From positions 54,282 through 118,281 of the forward strand of contig URFZ01000008.1 of the NCBI GenBank assembly GCA_900547165.1: DNA of 64,000 bases, read 5' to 3'. Of this stretch, positions 26,994-35,285 are shown piece by piece (within the stretch, counting starts at the first letter, position 1; each line of letters opens with the position of its first letter). The notes beneath the pieces were generated by a model. It ran no database searches, was not told the DNA's origin, and worked only from the letters and a program-made list of their open reading frames with translations. Source of the stretch: an uncultured Eubacteriales bacterium (GTDB lineage: Bacteria > Bacillota > Clostridia > Oscillospirales > UBA644). Position numbers and translations under genes: made by a program.

Positions 26994-27722
26994 ATGGTCA
27001 GCAAATCAGGTTTTACAAGAGGAGTTCTCGACGGGCTTCCCATTTGTCTGGGATACCTTTCGGTGTCGTTCGCCTTTGGTATCTTTTCCGTCAAATCGGG
27101 GCTTTCCGTTATCGAGACCCTGCTTATTTCAATGACAAACGTCACTTCCGCAGGGCAACTTGCGGGTGTGCCGATAATCGCCGCGGCAGGTTCGCTTTCC
27201 GAACTTGCGGCAACGCAGTTTGTCATCAATCTGCGTTATTCTCTGATGTCCGTCTCTCTGTCCCAAAAACTCGGACGGGATGTTAATCTTTTTGACCGCT
27301 TTGTCTTTGCGTTTGTCAACACGGACGAGGTTTTTGCCGTGGCGTCTTCAAAAGAGGGCAAGGTCGGAAAGTTTTATATGTACGGGCTTATTCTTCTCCC
27401 GTTTGTCGGGTGGAGCGTCGGAACGTTTATCGGCGCAAGCGCGGGCAGTATCTTTCCTCCCGTTTTGGTTTCCTGTCTCGGCGTTGCGATTTACGGAATG
27501 TTCATCGCGATTATAACGCCTGTCGCAAGGCGCGACAAAGCCGTTGCAATTTGTGTGCTTATTTCTGTTGCGTTGAGCTGCGCTTTCCGTTACGTTCCGT
27601 TCCTTTCGGTCGTGCCGGACGGTTTTGTTATTATAATCTGCGCGGTCGCCGCTTCGACCGTTGCCGCCGTCCTGTTCCCCGTAAATGCGGAAAAAGAGGA
27701 GGTTGCCGCCGATGAGACCTGA
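26994..27722 (+). CDS. azlC: AzlC-family branched-chain amino acid exporter subunit
   Basis: 242 residues, about seven membrane segments, with the AzlC start pattern (GLPICLGYLSVSFAFG). AzlC works with the small AzlD to export branched-chain amino acids and analogues. AzlD follows with an 11-bp overlap. CGGAG lies 8 bases before ATG 26994. The link to branched-chain metabolism echoes the large island at 45-60 kb, though the two are far apart. Confidence 0.9.
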   Translation: MVSKSGFTRGVLDGLPICLGYLSVSFAFGIFSVKSGLSVIETLLISMTNVTSAGQLAGVPIIAAAGSLSELAATQFVINLRYSLMSVSLSQKLGRDVNLFDRFVFAFVNTDEVFAVASSKEGKVGKFYMYGLILLPFVGWSVGTFIGASAGSIFPPVLVSCLGVAIYGMFIAIITPVARRDKAVAICVLISVALSCAFRYVPFLSVVPDGFVIIICAVAASTVAAVLFPVNAEKEEVAADET

Positions 27723-28029
27723 ATTTTTCATTTATCTTGCCGTTATGGCGGGCGTGACTTATCTTGTCCGCGCCATTCCTCTTTTGCTTGTCAAAAAGCC
27801 TATAAAAAATAAATTTCTGCTGTCGTTTTTGCATTACATTCCGTATGCGGTGCTTGCCGCAATGACCGTTCCCGCGATATTTTACGCGACGGATTATTTT
27901 ATCTCCGCACTTGTCGGATTTGCGGTTGCTGCGGTGCTTGCGTTTTTCAAACGCGGGCTTATGGTCGTTGCCGTTTGTTCCTGTGCGGCGGTGCTCATAA
28001 CGGAACTTTGCATCATTTACGTTTTTTGA
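27712..28029 (+). CDS. azlD: AzlD-family small membrane protein
   Basis: 105 residues with about four membrane segments and the AzlD motif YLVRAIPLLL. Partner of AzlC. ATG 27712 sits 9 bases after GGAGG inside the end of azlC; the longer reading from 27685 lacks a site. Confidence 0.9.
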   Translation: MRPEFFIYLAVMAGVTYLVRAIPLLLVKKPIKNKFLLSFLHYIPYAVLAAMTVPAIFYATDYFISALVGFAVAAVLAFFKRGLMVVAVCSCAAVLITELCIIYVF

Positions 28030-28037
28030 GGTTGAAT

Positions 28038-28814
28038 ATGCGCTGTGAATCCGAAAACAAAAAATCCTTTTTTTCACGAATAATCTGCGTTGTCTCGGCA
28101 GTCGTGTTCTGCATTGTCGGGCTTTCGGCATGTGCGCCCGAATACAGGGAATTCATAGACGACGGAGTTATTACAAAACAGGCGTTTTCGGGAAATGAAG
28201 CAACAGGCAGTCTTGAAGCCGCTCCCGTCGGAACTTGGAGCACCGAATTGCCGTTTTACAGGCTCGGTTTTACACAGATTTCCGATCTTCGCACAGATGA
28301 ACTTGCAGGAATGATAGACGGTATCTCCGATTCGGTTCATGCCGAAATCGTATTTTGCGAAAACGGAGACTTTTTCTGCCTTGCCGACCGTGAAGCCGTG
28401 ATTTCCGCATGTTCGGCGTTCGGTATCGGTTTTCTTGATATTCTGAATGACGCAAGCACCGAAACGCTGGCAAAAATGAAGAAGATGTCTGTCGGAGACT
28501 TTGAAAACGTTCTGTCCGCACACGGAAAGACAAAAGAAGATTTTGCCGCGGAAGTATCGGAGTCACTGATGCGGTTTGTTGAGAAAAAAACAGAACAATT
28601 CAGAAATTATGAAGATTACGGCACAGAGGGGCTCTGCATTGTCTACAAAGGAGTTTACACTCTTCGCGGGGGCAGAATATATCTCGGTCAGACTCAATCG
28701 TCCGTATTCAATGAGGGAAGCATCGTTGCCGATATGAAAGACGAGAAACTATATATTGCTTCGGACACCGACCTGCACTTTTTCAGCGATTGCGAGTTTG
28801 AGCGCGTGAACTGA
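28038..28814 (+). CDS. Hypothetical lipoprotein
   Basis: 258 residues. A basic start, a hydrophobic stretch and the lipobox LSAC (Cys 32) mark a lipid-anchored surface protein. The mature part is mixed, with a helical middle section and a beta-rich end (ILYLGQ-like stretches), reminiscent of ligand-binding lipoproteins, but I do not recognise a family. GAGG lies 7 bases before ATG 28038. It starts 8 bases after azlD, so it may be cotranscribed, and a terminator follows at 28863. Confidence 0.7.
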   Translation: MRCESENKKSFFSRIICVVSAVVFCIVGLSACAPEYREFIDDGVITKQAFSGNEATGSLEAAPVGTWSTELPFYRLGFTQISDLRTDELAGMIDGISDSVHAEIVFCENGDFFCLADREAVISACSAFGIGFLDILNDASTETLAKMKKMSVGDFENVLSAHGKTKEDFAAEVSESLMRFVEKKTEQFRNYEDYGTEGLCIVYKGVYTLRGGRIYLGQTQSSVFNEGSIVADMKDEKLYIASDTDLHFFSDCEFERVN

Positions 28815-28862
28815 TTTTAGGCTTGAACAAAGGTGCCGAACCGATAAAAAAACGAATAAGAC

Positions 28863-28900
28863 CGACGGGAGAATAACACCTCCCGTCGCATTTGATTTTT
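28863..28900 (+). terminator. Intrinsic terminator after the azlCD-lipoprotein genes
   Basis: A 9-bp GC-rich stem (28863-28871 with 28880-28888) followed by a T-rich tail. Confidence 0.8.
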
Positions 28901-29063
28901 CGGGGCGGAATGTTCGGTCGTTTTTCCCGTGCCACAAAAAGATTGCATAAAGTTTTTCCGAAAGCAAAAAGTGTCTGATATAATAAAATATTATACAATG
29001 ATTGGATTTTTTGATTCAATATAAAGAGAATTGCTCCGAAAAAGGGAGAAAAAGAAAGAAATT

Positions 29064-32000
29064 ATGGAAAAAGAAAACGTTTTGTCTCTCGGCATTGACA
29101 TAGGTTCGACGACCGCAAAAGTCGTGCTTGTCGAGGGTGAAAAAGTGCTTTATGACAAATATGAGCGTCATTTTTCGCAGGTGCGGCAAAAGACGCTTGA
29201 AATGTTGCGCGTCATAGAGCCTCAACTGCGCGGGCGTGAGTTCACGGTCGCTGTCTCGGGCTCTGCCGGTATGGGACTTGCCAATGCCGCGGAAATACCG
29301 TTTGTTCAGGAAGTTTATGCCACGGCGGCTGTCGTCCGCGAAAAAGAACCCGATACGTCCGTTGTTGTGGAACTCGGAGGAGAAGACGCAAAGGTTATTT
29401 TCTTCAAGAACGGCGTGGACGAGCGCATGAACGGCACCTGTGCGGGCGGCACGGGCGCATTTATTGACCAGATGGCGGTGCTTTTGGATATGACGCCCGA
29501 CGAAATGGACGAAATAAGCCTGAAATATACCCGCCTTTATCCCATTGCGTCCCGCTGCGGCGTTTTTGCAAAAACGGATATTCAGCCGCTGCTTAACCAA
29601 GGCGCAAACAAAGCCGATGTTGCGGCAAGCATTTATCAGGCGGTGGTCAACCAGACTATAACAGGACTTGCACAGGGGCGCAAAATAGACGGAAAAGTGC
29701 TTTTTCTCGGCGGTCCTCTTCATTACTGTCTCGGACTGCGCGACCGCTTCCGTCAGACGCTCGGACTTGACGAAGAACACGCCGTATTCCCCGATTACGG
29801 GCTTTATTCCGTGGCTCTCGGCGCGGCATATTACGGCAGAGACACCGGCAAAATGTTCAATTCCGAAAAACTGTTTGCCGCGCTTGAAAAAAATGTCGGC
29901 GGTGTGGGCAACGGCAGAACGGCGCTTCCTCCGCTTTTCGAAAACGCAACGGAATACGAAGCGTTTGTCGAAAGACACAAAAAAGCGTCCGTTCCTCTTT
30001 GCGACATTGCTGATTATTCGGGTCGCGCATATCTCGGTATCGACTGCGGCTCAACGACCACAAAACTTGTGCTCATCGGCGAGGACAGGCAGATACTTTA
30101 TACCTATTACGACTCGAACAAAGGCAATCCCGTTGAGATAGTCCTTGAACAACTGAAAAATATCCGCAAACTTTGTTCCGACAGAATAACCGTCTGCGGC
30201 AGCGCGGTCACGGGCTACGGCGAAGACCTGATAAAGAACGCTTTCAATGTTGACGAGGGCGTTGTAGAGACCGTGGCGCATTATACCGCAGCAAAATATT
30301 TCCGTCCCGACGTTGATTTTATTCTTGATATAGGCGGACAGGACATCAAGTGTTTCCGCATAAAAAACGGCGCGATAGATTCGATAATGCTCAATGAAGC
30401 CTGCTCTTCCGGCTGCGGCTCGTTTATCGAAACGTTTGCGCGTTCAATGGGCTACGACGTTGCGGATTTTGCCCGCCGCGGGCTTCACGCAAAAGCGCCC
30501 GTCAATCTCGGAACACGCTGCACGGTCTTTATGAACTCCTCCGTCAAGCAATCCCAAAAGGACGGGGCGACCGTTGAAGACATTTCCGCGGGACTTTCCA
30601 TAAGCGTTGTCAAAAATGCGCTTTACAAGGTTATCCGCGCCAATTCGCCCTCCGAGCTCGGCAAAAACATCGTTGTTCAGGGCGGCACGTTTTATAACGA
30701 CGCTGTTCTGCGCGCTTTTGAAAAAGAACTCGGCGCAGATGTTATCCGCCCGTCCGTTGCGGGGCTTATGGGCGCTTACGGTGCGGCGCTCCGTGCTATG
30801 CGCTTTGAAAAAAGCGGGCTGCTTTCAGCCGAAGAACTCGAAAAATTTACTCATACGTCCCGTTCCGCGACCTGCCACGGCTGCGCGAACAACTGCCGCC
30901 TGACCGTGAATACGTTTTCCGACGGCAAAAAATTTATTTCGGGCAACCAATGCCAGCGCGGTCTCGGGATAAAGGACTCCGAAGAACTGCCGAACCTGCA
31001 TGCCTATAAACGCGCGCGCCTTGCCGAACTTCGCGGCGCGAAAGGAAAACGCGGCAAAATAGGTCTGCCGATGGCGCTCGGAATGTACGAACTCGCGCCG
31101 CTTTGGTATGCGCTGTTCTCCGCTTTGGGATATGAAGTTGTTTTCTCCGCGCAGTCGGACAGACATACCTATGAACGCGGACAGTTCACCATTCCCTCGG
31201 ACACCGCCTGCTATCCCGCAAAGATAATGCACGGGCATATAGAAGAACTTATCGCCGATGGCATAGACAAGATATTTTATCCGTGCCTGACATATAACGT
31301 TGACGAGGAAAGCGGGGACAATCACTATAATTGTCCCGTTGTCGCATATTATTCGGAACTGCTGAACGCGAATATTGAAGACCTGAAAAAAGTCCGATTC
31401 CTTTACCCGTATCTGAACATAAACAACAAAAAGGTGCTTGCAAAGAACCTTTACGACTGCCTCAAAACGGTCGAACCCGATATTAAACTTTCGGAGATAA
31501 AACGTGCCGTAAAAGAGGGCTTTGCCGCTTATGGCGCATATATGGCGGACATTCGCCGCGAGGGCGAAAAGGCTCTTGAATATGCAAGAAAGAACGGCAA
31601 ACGCATAATGATACTTGCGGGCAGACCGTATCACATCGACCCCGAGATAGGACATGGCATAGATAAACTTGCAAACTCTCTCGGCTTTGTCGTTGTCAGC
31701 GAGGACAGCGTGTCCCACCTTGCAAAAACACCGTCCGTACACGTTCTGAACCAATGGACGTACCATTCGCGCCTTTACCGCGCGGCTCGGTATGCGGGCG
31801 AACACGACGACGTTCAACTTGTTCAACTTGTTTCGTTCGGCTGCGGCATAGACGCGATAACGACCGATGAAGTCCGCTCGATACTTGAAGAAAAGGATAA
31901 ATTCTACACGCAGATTAAAATAGACGAGATAACAAATCTCGGCGCGGTCAGAATAAGACTTCGCAGTCTTATCGGCGCACTTGAAGAAAGGGGGCTGTAA
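29064..32000 (+). CDS. 2-hydroxyacyl-CoA dehydratase activase (tandem ASKHA ATPase)
   Basis: 978 residues. Two actin-like ATPase domains are visible, each opening with a phosphate loop (GIDIGSTTAK near residue 9 and GIDCGSTTTK near 324) and carrying a Cys-rich cluster motif (CAGGTGAF and CSSGCGSF), as in HgdC/BadF/BcrA activators that hydrolyse ATP to inject an electron into a dehydratase. A third Cys motif (CHGCANNC, about 606) and a C-terminal DUF2229-type domain follow. ATG 29064 was chosen over the upstream in-frame codon at 29031. A -10 TATAAT lies at 28979. The next gene, 1 base later, is the matching dehydratase-like subunit. In several Clostridia these form one long protein; here they are split. 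Confidence 0.88.
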   Translation: MEKENVLSLGIDIGSTTAKVVLVEGEKVLYDKYERHFSQVRQKTLEMLRVIEPQLRGREFTVAVSGSAGMGLANAAEIPFVQEVYATAAVVREKEPDTSVVVELGGEDAKVIFFKNGVDERMNGTCAGGTGAFIDQMAVLLDMTPDEMDEISLKYTRLYPIASRCGVFAKTDIQPLLNQGANKADVAASIYQAVVNQTITGLAQGRKIDGKVLFLGGPLHYCLGLRDRFRQTLGLDEEHAVFPDYGLYSVALGAAYYGRDTGKMFNSEKLFAALEKNVGGVGNGRTALPPLFENATEYEAFVERHKKASVPLCDIADYSGRAYLGIDCGSTTTKLVLIGEDRQILYTYYDSNKGNPVEIVLEQLKNIRKLCSDRITVCGSAVTGYGEDLIKNAFNVDEGVVETVAHYTAAKYFRPDVDFILDIGGQDIKCFRIKNGAIDSIMLNEACSSGCGSFIETFARSMGYDVADFARRGLHAKAPVNLGTRCTVFMNSSVKQSQKDGATVEDISAGLSISVVKNALYKVIRANSPSELGKNIVVQGGTFYNDAVLRAFEKELGADVIRPSVAGLMGAYGAALRAMRFEKSGLLSAEELEKFTHTSRSATCHGCANNCRLTVNTFSDGKKFISGNQCQRGLGIKDSEELPNLHAYKRARLAELRGAKGKRGKIGLPMALGMYELAPLWYALFSALGYEVVFSAQSDRHTYERGQFTIPSDTACYPAKIMHGHIEELIADGIDKIFYPCLTYNVDEESGDNHYNCPVVAYYSELLNANIEDLKKVRFLYPYLNINNKKVLAKNLYDCLKTVEPDIKLSEIKRAVKEGFAAYGAYMADIRREGEKALEYARKNGKRIMILAGRPYHIDPEIGHGIDKLANSLGFVVVSEDSVSHLAKTPSVHVLNQWTYHSRLYRAARYAGEHDDVQLVQLVSFGCGIDAITTDEVRSILEEKDKFYTQIKIDEITNLGAVRIRLRSLIGALEERGL

Positions 32001-32001
32001 A

Positions 32002-33315
32002 ATGGAAAAGAACTATGTTGCCTTTACGGAAGAAATGAAAAAGGATTATACTATTCTCGTTCCCCCGATGCTCCCCATGCACTTCAAAATGATAATCAGC
32101 GTTCTGCGGACTTACGGTTATACCCTGGAACTGCTTGAAGATACGGGACCTCATATCGCGGATATGGGACTGAAATACGTTCACAACGACACCTGTTATC
32201 CCGCAATACTGATGATAGGCGAGTTTATGAACGCTATACTTTCGGGCAAGTACGACCCGCATAAAGTTGCGATAATCATGTTCCAGACAGGCGGCGGCTG
32301 CCGTGCGTCAAACTACATTTCGCTGCTCCGAAAAGCGCTCAAAAAGGCGGGTTACGGTTATGTTCCCGTTATTTCGTTCAGTCTGGCGGGCATTGAAGAT
32401 CACCCCGGTTTCAAACTGACGCTTCCCAAACTGCACGGTATGCTTTATGCCGTTGTTTACGGCGACCTGCTTCTGAGCCTGAGCAACCAATGCCGCCCCT
32501 ACGAAATAAACAAAGGTCAGACAAAGGCTCTTGCCGACAGTTGGACGAAAAAACTCGGCAGAGAACTCGGCTCGGGCGCAAAGATAAGATATAAGGATAT
32601 AAAGGAAAACTACAAAAAGATAGTTGCCGATTTCGCCGCGATACCTCTCGAAAAACGCCGCGCCGTCAAGGTCGGCATCGTCGGCGAGATATTCGTCAAA
32701 TATTCGCCGCTCGGCAACAACAACCTTGAAGATTTCCTCGTTTCCGAGGGTGCGGAAACCGTTGTTCCCGGGCTTATGGACTTCTGCCTTTACTGCGTTT
32801 ACAACAATATCAACGATTATCGCCTTTACCGCCGCGGAAGCGTTTTTTATATGCTTTTGTGCAAACTTGCGTATAAATTCGTCTGCGACAAAAAACGCGA
32901 CGTCTGCCGCATTATAGAAGAGGACGGTAACTTTGAACCTCTCACGGATTTCACGCATACGCCGAGCCTGACAAAGGGATATATCGGCACGGGCACGAAA
33001 ATGGGCGAGGGTTGGCTTTTGACCGCCGAGATGATAGAACTCTCTAAAATGGGAGTTAAAAACATCGTCTGCACCCAGCCGTTCGGCTGTCTGCCGAATC
33101 ATATCTGCGGCAAGGGTATGATGAAACTCGTAAAAGAGAAGAACCCCGATGTCAACATCGTTGCTATAGACTACGACGCGGGCGCAACGCAGGTCAATCA
33201 GGTCAACCGCCTCAAACTTATGCTTGCAAATGCAAAAACTTCGGAGCCGTCTCCCCGCCGCGCGCGGCTTGACAATTCCGAGAACAAGAAAGATAAAGAA
33301 CCCGCAACGGTTTGA
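32002..33315 (+). CDS. 2-hydroxyacyl-CoA dehydratase D-component-like protein
   Basis: 437 residues of the HgdB/FldC-like family (PF06050 relatives; COG3581). Cys residues that may hold a 4Fe-4S cluster are present (HNDTCYP, GGGCRASN, FCLYC, TQPFGCLPNH). It begins 1 base after the activase. No CoA transferase, dehydrogenase or second dehydratase subunit adjoins, so it may not ferment amino acids; members of this pair are widespread in Clostridia with unclear substrate. The C-terminal 20 residues are charged and low in complexity. Confidence 0.8.
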   Translation: MEKNYVAFTEEMKKDYTILVPPMLPMHFKMIISVLRTYGYTLELLEDTGPHIADMGLKYVHNDTCYPAILMIGEFMNAILSGKYDPHKVAIIMFQTGGGCRASNYISLLRKALKKAGYGYVPVISFSLAGIEDHPGFKLTLPKLHGMLYAVVYGDLLLSLSNQCRPYEINKGQTKALADSWTKKLGRELGSGAKIRYKDIKENYKKIVADFAAIPLEKRRAVKVGIVGEIFVKYSPLGNNNLEDFLVSEGAETVVPGLMDFCLYCVYNNINDYRLYRRGSVFYMLLCKLAYKFVCDKKRDVCRIIEEDGNFEPLTDFTHTPSLTKGYIGTGTKMGEGWLLTAEMIELSKMGVKNIVCTQPFGCLPNHICGKGMMKLVKEKNPDVNIVAIDYDAGATQVNQVNRLKLMLANAKTSEPSPRRARLDNSENKKDKEPATV

Positions 33316-33321
33316 TATAGA

Positions 33322-33355
33322 AAACGCCCCGAAAGTCAAAACTTTCGGGGCGTTT
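33322..33355. terminator. Bidirectional intrinsic terminator
   Basis: A perfect 15-bp stem (33322-33336 with 33341-33355) between the convergent dehydratase and ABC exporter genes. T-rich ends are short on both sides. Confidence 0.75.
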
Positions 33356-33374
33356 AACTGCGATTGAAAAAATA

Positions 33375-33545
33375 TTACTTGTTTGCGATATGTACTCCCG
33401 GAATATTGTATGCTTCGTCCGGGTCGTCCGCAAACACGGGGTCGGTCCGACCTTTTTGGCTTGCATAAACGGAATAAATCCCGATATTGTCGCATTCGAA
33501 GAACACGGCGCCGAAAATGCGGGTTGCCGTTTCCCTTTGCTTTGT
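33375..33545 (-). other. 56-codon open frame directly after, and in frame with, the ABC exporter stop
   Basis: Beyond the TAA at 33548-33546 the same minus-strand frame stays open for 56 codons and ends at TAA 33377-33375, just before the terminator. The translation (including IFGAVFFECDNIGIYSVYA, and ending YNIPGVHIANK) looks protein-like in composition and codon choice, with no ATG, GTG or TTG near its start; the first GTG is 13 codons in. It could be a read-through extension, a small gene with a rare ATT start (AAAGGG lies upstream), or the remnant of a separate gene. I do not recognise a family. Confidence 0.4.
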
Positions 33546-35285
33546 TTAATGCGCAAACTGCGATTCGTAGAGTTCGGAGTAGAAACCTCTCTTTTCAAGC
33601 AGTTCGTCGTGCGTGCCCTGCTCGATTATCCTGCCTTCTTTCATAACAAGTATCAGGTCGGCTTCCCGTATGGTCGAAAGTCGGTGCGCCACGATAAAAC
33701 TTGTTCTGCCTTTCATCATTTCCGCGAACGCTTTTTGTATCTGCTGTTCGGTGCGAGTGTCGATGGAAGAGGTCGCCTCGTCAAGAATGAGCATAGGCGG
33801 CAGCGCAAGCATAACGCGGGTTATGCAAAGCAACTGTTTTTGTCCCTGCGAAAGCCGCCCTCCGTCCTCGGAAAGGACCGTGTCGTAGCCGTTCGGAAGT
33901 CTTGTTATAAAGCCGTGAGCGTGGGATTTTTTCGCCGCCGAGATAACTTCTTCGTCCGTTGCGTCGGGTTTGCCCATAACGATGTTTTCGCGCACCGTGC
34001 CGCTGCGCAGCCACGTTTCCTGCAAAACCATGCCGTAGCCCGCGCGCAGGCTGTCTCGGGTTATGTCCCGAATGTCTTTTCCGTCCACTTTGATTGCGCC
34101 CGAATCGACATCGTAAAAGCGCATAAGCAGGTTTATTATCGTGCTTTTGCCGCAACCTGTCGGTCCGACTATGGCGATGCGCTGACCGTGTTCGACCGAA
34201 AGATTGAGATTTTCGATAAGTTTTTTGTCCTTGACGTATGAGAAGCAGACGTTTTCCGCTGTGACACGACCCTCGACATCGGTCAGGGTCTCTTTGCCCT
34301 CGTCGGATATTTCGGACGGCTCTTCTATCAGCGAAAACAGTCTTTCCGCGCAGACAAGCGCGTTCTGCATTTCCGTTACGACCCCCGAAATTTCATTGAA
34401 CGGCTTTGCGTACTGAGTTGCGTAACTCAAAAGGCACGTCAGCCCGCCGACGGAAAGAGACGCTCCGCCGCTTGCTATTACGGCAAGCGCGCCCGCAAGG
34501 CTGACCGCCGCGTATATAAGCCCGTTGACAAATCTTGTGGATGGGTTGACTATCGAAGAGAAAAACGTTGCGCGAAGCGAGCATTTGCGCAGCCTTTCGT
34601 TAACTTCGTCAAATTCTTCGGTCGCTTTCTGTTCGTGTCCGAACGCTCGGACAACTTTTGTCTGACCGATAAGTTCGTTTATCATCGCGGTCTGTTCTCC
34701 CCTTGTTTCGGAACGGAGCGAGAACATTTTGTGCGTGTTTTTGGCGATAAATGCCGCTATGAAAAGCGAAACGGGTGTCAGAACAACGACGATAAGCGCA
34801 ATCAGCGGGTTTATCGCAAGCATAAATCCGAGCGTCAGAAGTATCGTTACAACGCCCGTGAACAGCTGTGAAAATCCGAGCAGAAGACCGTCCGCGAATT
34901 GGTCGGCGTCCGCTATAACGCGGCTGACAATGTCGCCGTGATAGTGCGCGTCGATAAAAGAGATGGGCAGCGTTTTCAGCTTTTCTGCCGCTTCGTTGCG
35001 CAGGTCACGCACGACGCCGAACGTTATGCGGTTGTTGACAACGCCCATTATCCATTGCAGAATCCCGGTTGCACCCACAACGATGCCGAGACGGACAAGC
35101 AGCGATGCGATGCCTCCGAAATCAACGTCGTTTTTGCCGACGATAAGGTCTATCGCTTCACCGACGATTTTGGGCACATAAAGCGCCGCCGCGGCGGTGA
35201 CAGCCGCAAGCAGAATGGAAACAACGATTGCAAATCTGTATTTTTTAAGGCGGTTCAGCACTTTTTTAATCGTTTTGTTTTTCAT
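33546..35285 (-). CDS. ABC exporter subunit (catalytic half of second heterodimer)
   Basis: 579 residues: exporter membrane domain (about 15-310) and ATPase domain (about 335-575). Walker A GPTGCGKST and Walker B with catalytic Glu (ILDEATSSID) are normal while the signature is LSQGQKQ. It pairs with the upstream gene, whose Walker B ends in Asp and whose signature is canonical. Starts by 4-bp overlap with that gene. The natural C-terminus (YSELYESQFAH) matches other exporters, which makes the open frame after its stop codon odd. Substrate unknown. Confidence 0.9.
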   Translation of the reverse strand: MKNKTIKKVLNRLKKYRFAIVVSILLAAVTAAAALYVPKIVGEAIDLIVGKNDVDFGGIASLLVRLGIVVGATGILQWIMGVVNNRITFGVVRDLRNEAAEKLKTLPISFIDAHYHGDIVSRVIADADQFADGLLLGFSQLFTGVVTILLTLGFMLAINPLIALIVVVLTPVSLFIAAFIAKNTHKMFSLRSETRGEQTAMINELIGQTKVVRAFGHEQKATEEFDEVNERLRKCSLRATFFSSIVNPSTRFVNGLIYAAVSLAGALAVIASGGASLSVGGLTCLLSYATQYAKPFNEISGVVTEMQNALVCAERLFSLIEEPSEISDEGKETLTDVEGRVTAENVCFSYVKDKKLIENLNLSVEHGQRIAIVGPTGCGKSTIINLLMRFYDVDSGAIKVDGKDIRDITRDSLRAGYGMVLQETWLRSGTVRENIVMGKPDATDEEVISAAKKSHAHGFITRLPNGYDTVLSEDGGRLSQGQKQLLCITRVMLALPPMLILDEATSSIDTRTEQQIQKAFAEMMKGRTSFIVAHRLSTIREADLILVMKEGRIIEQGTHDELLEKRGFYSELYESQFAH

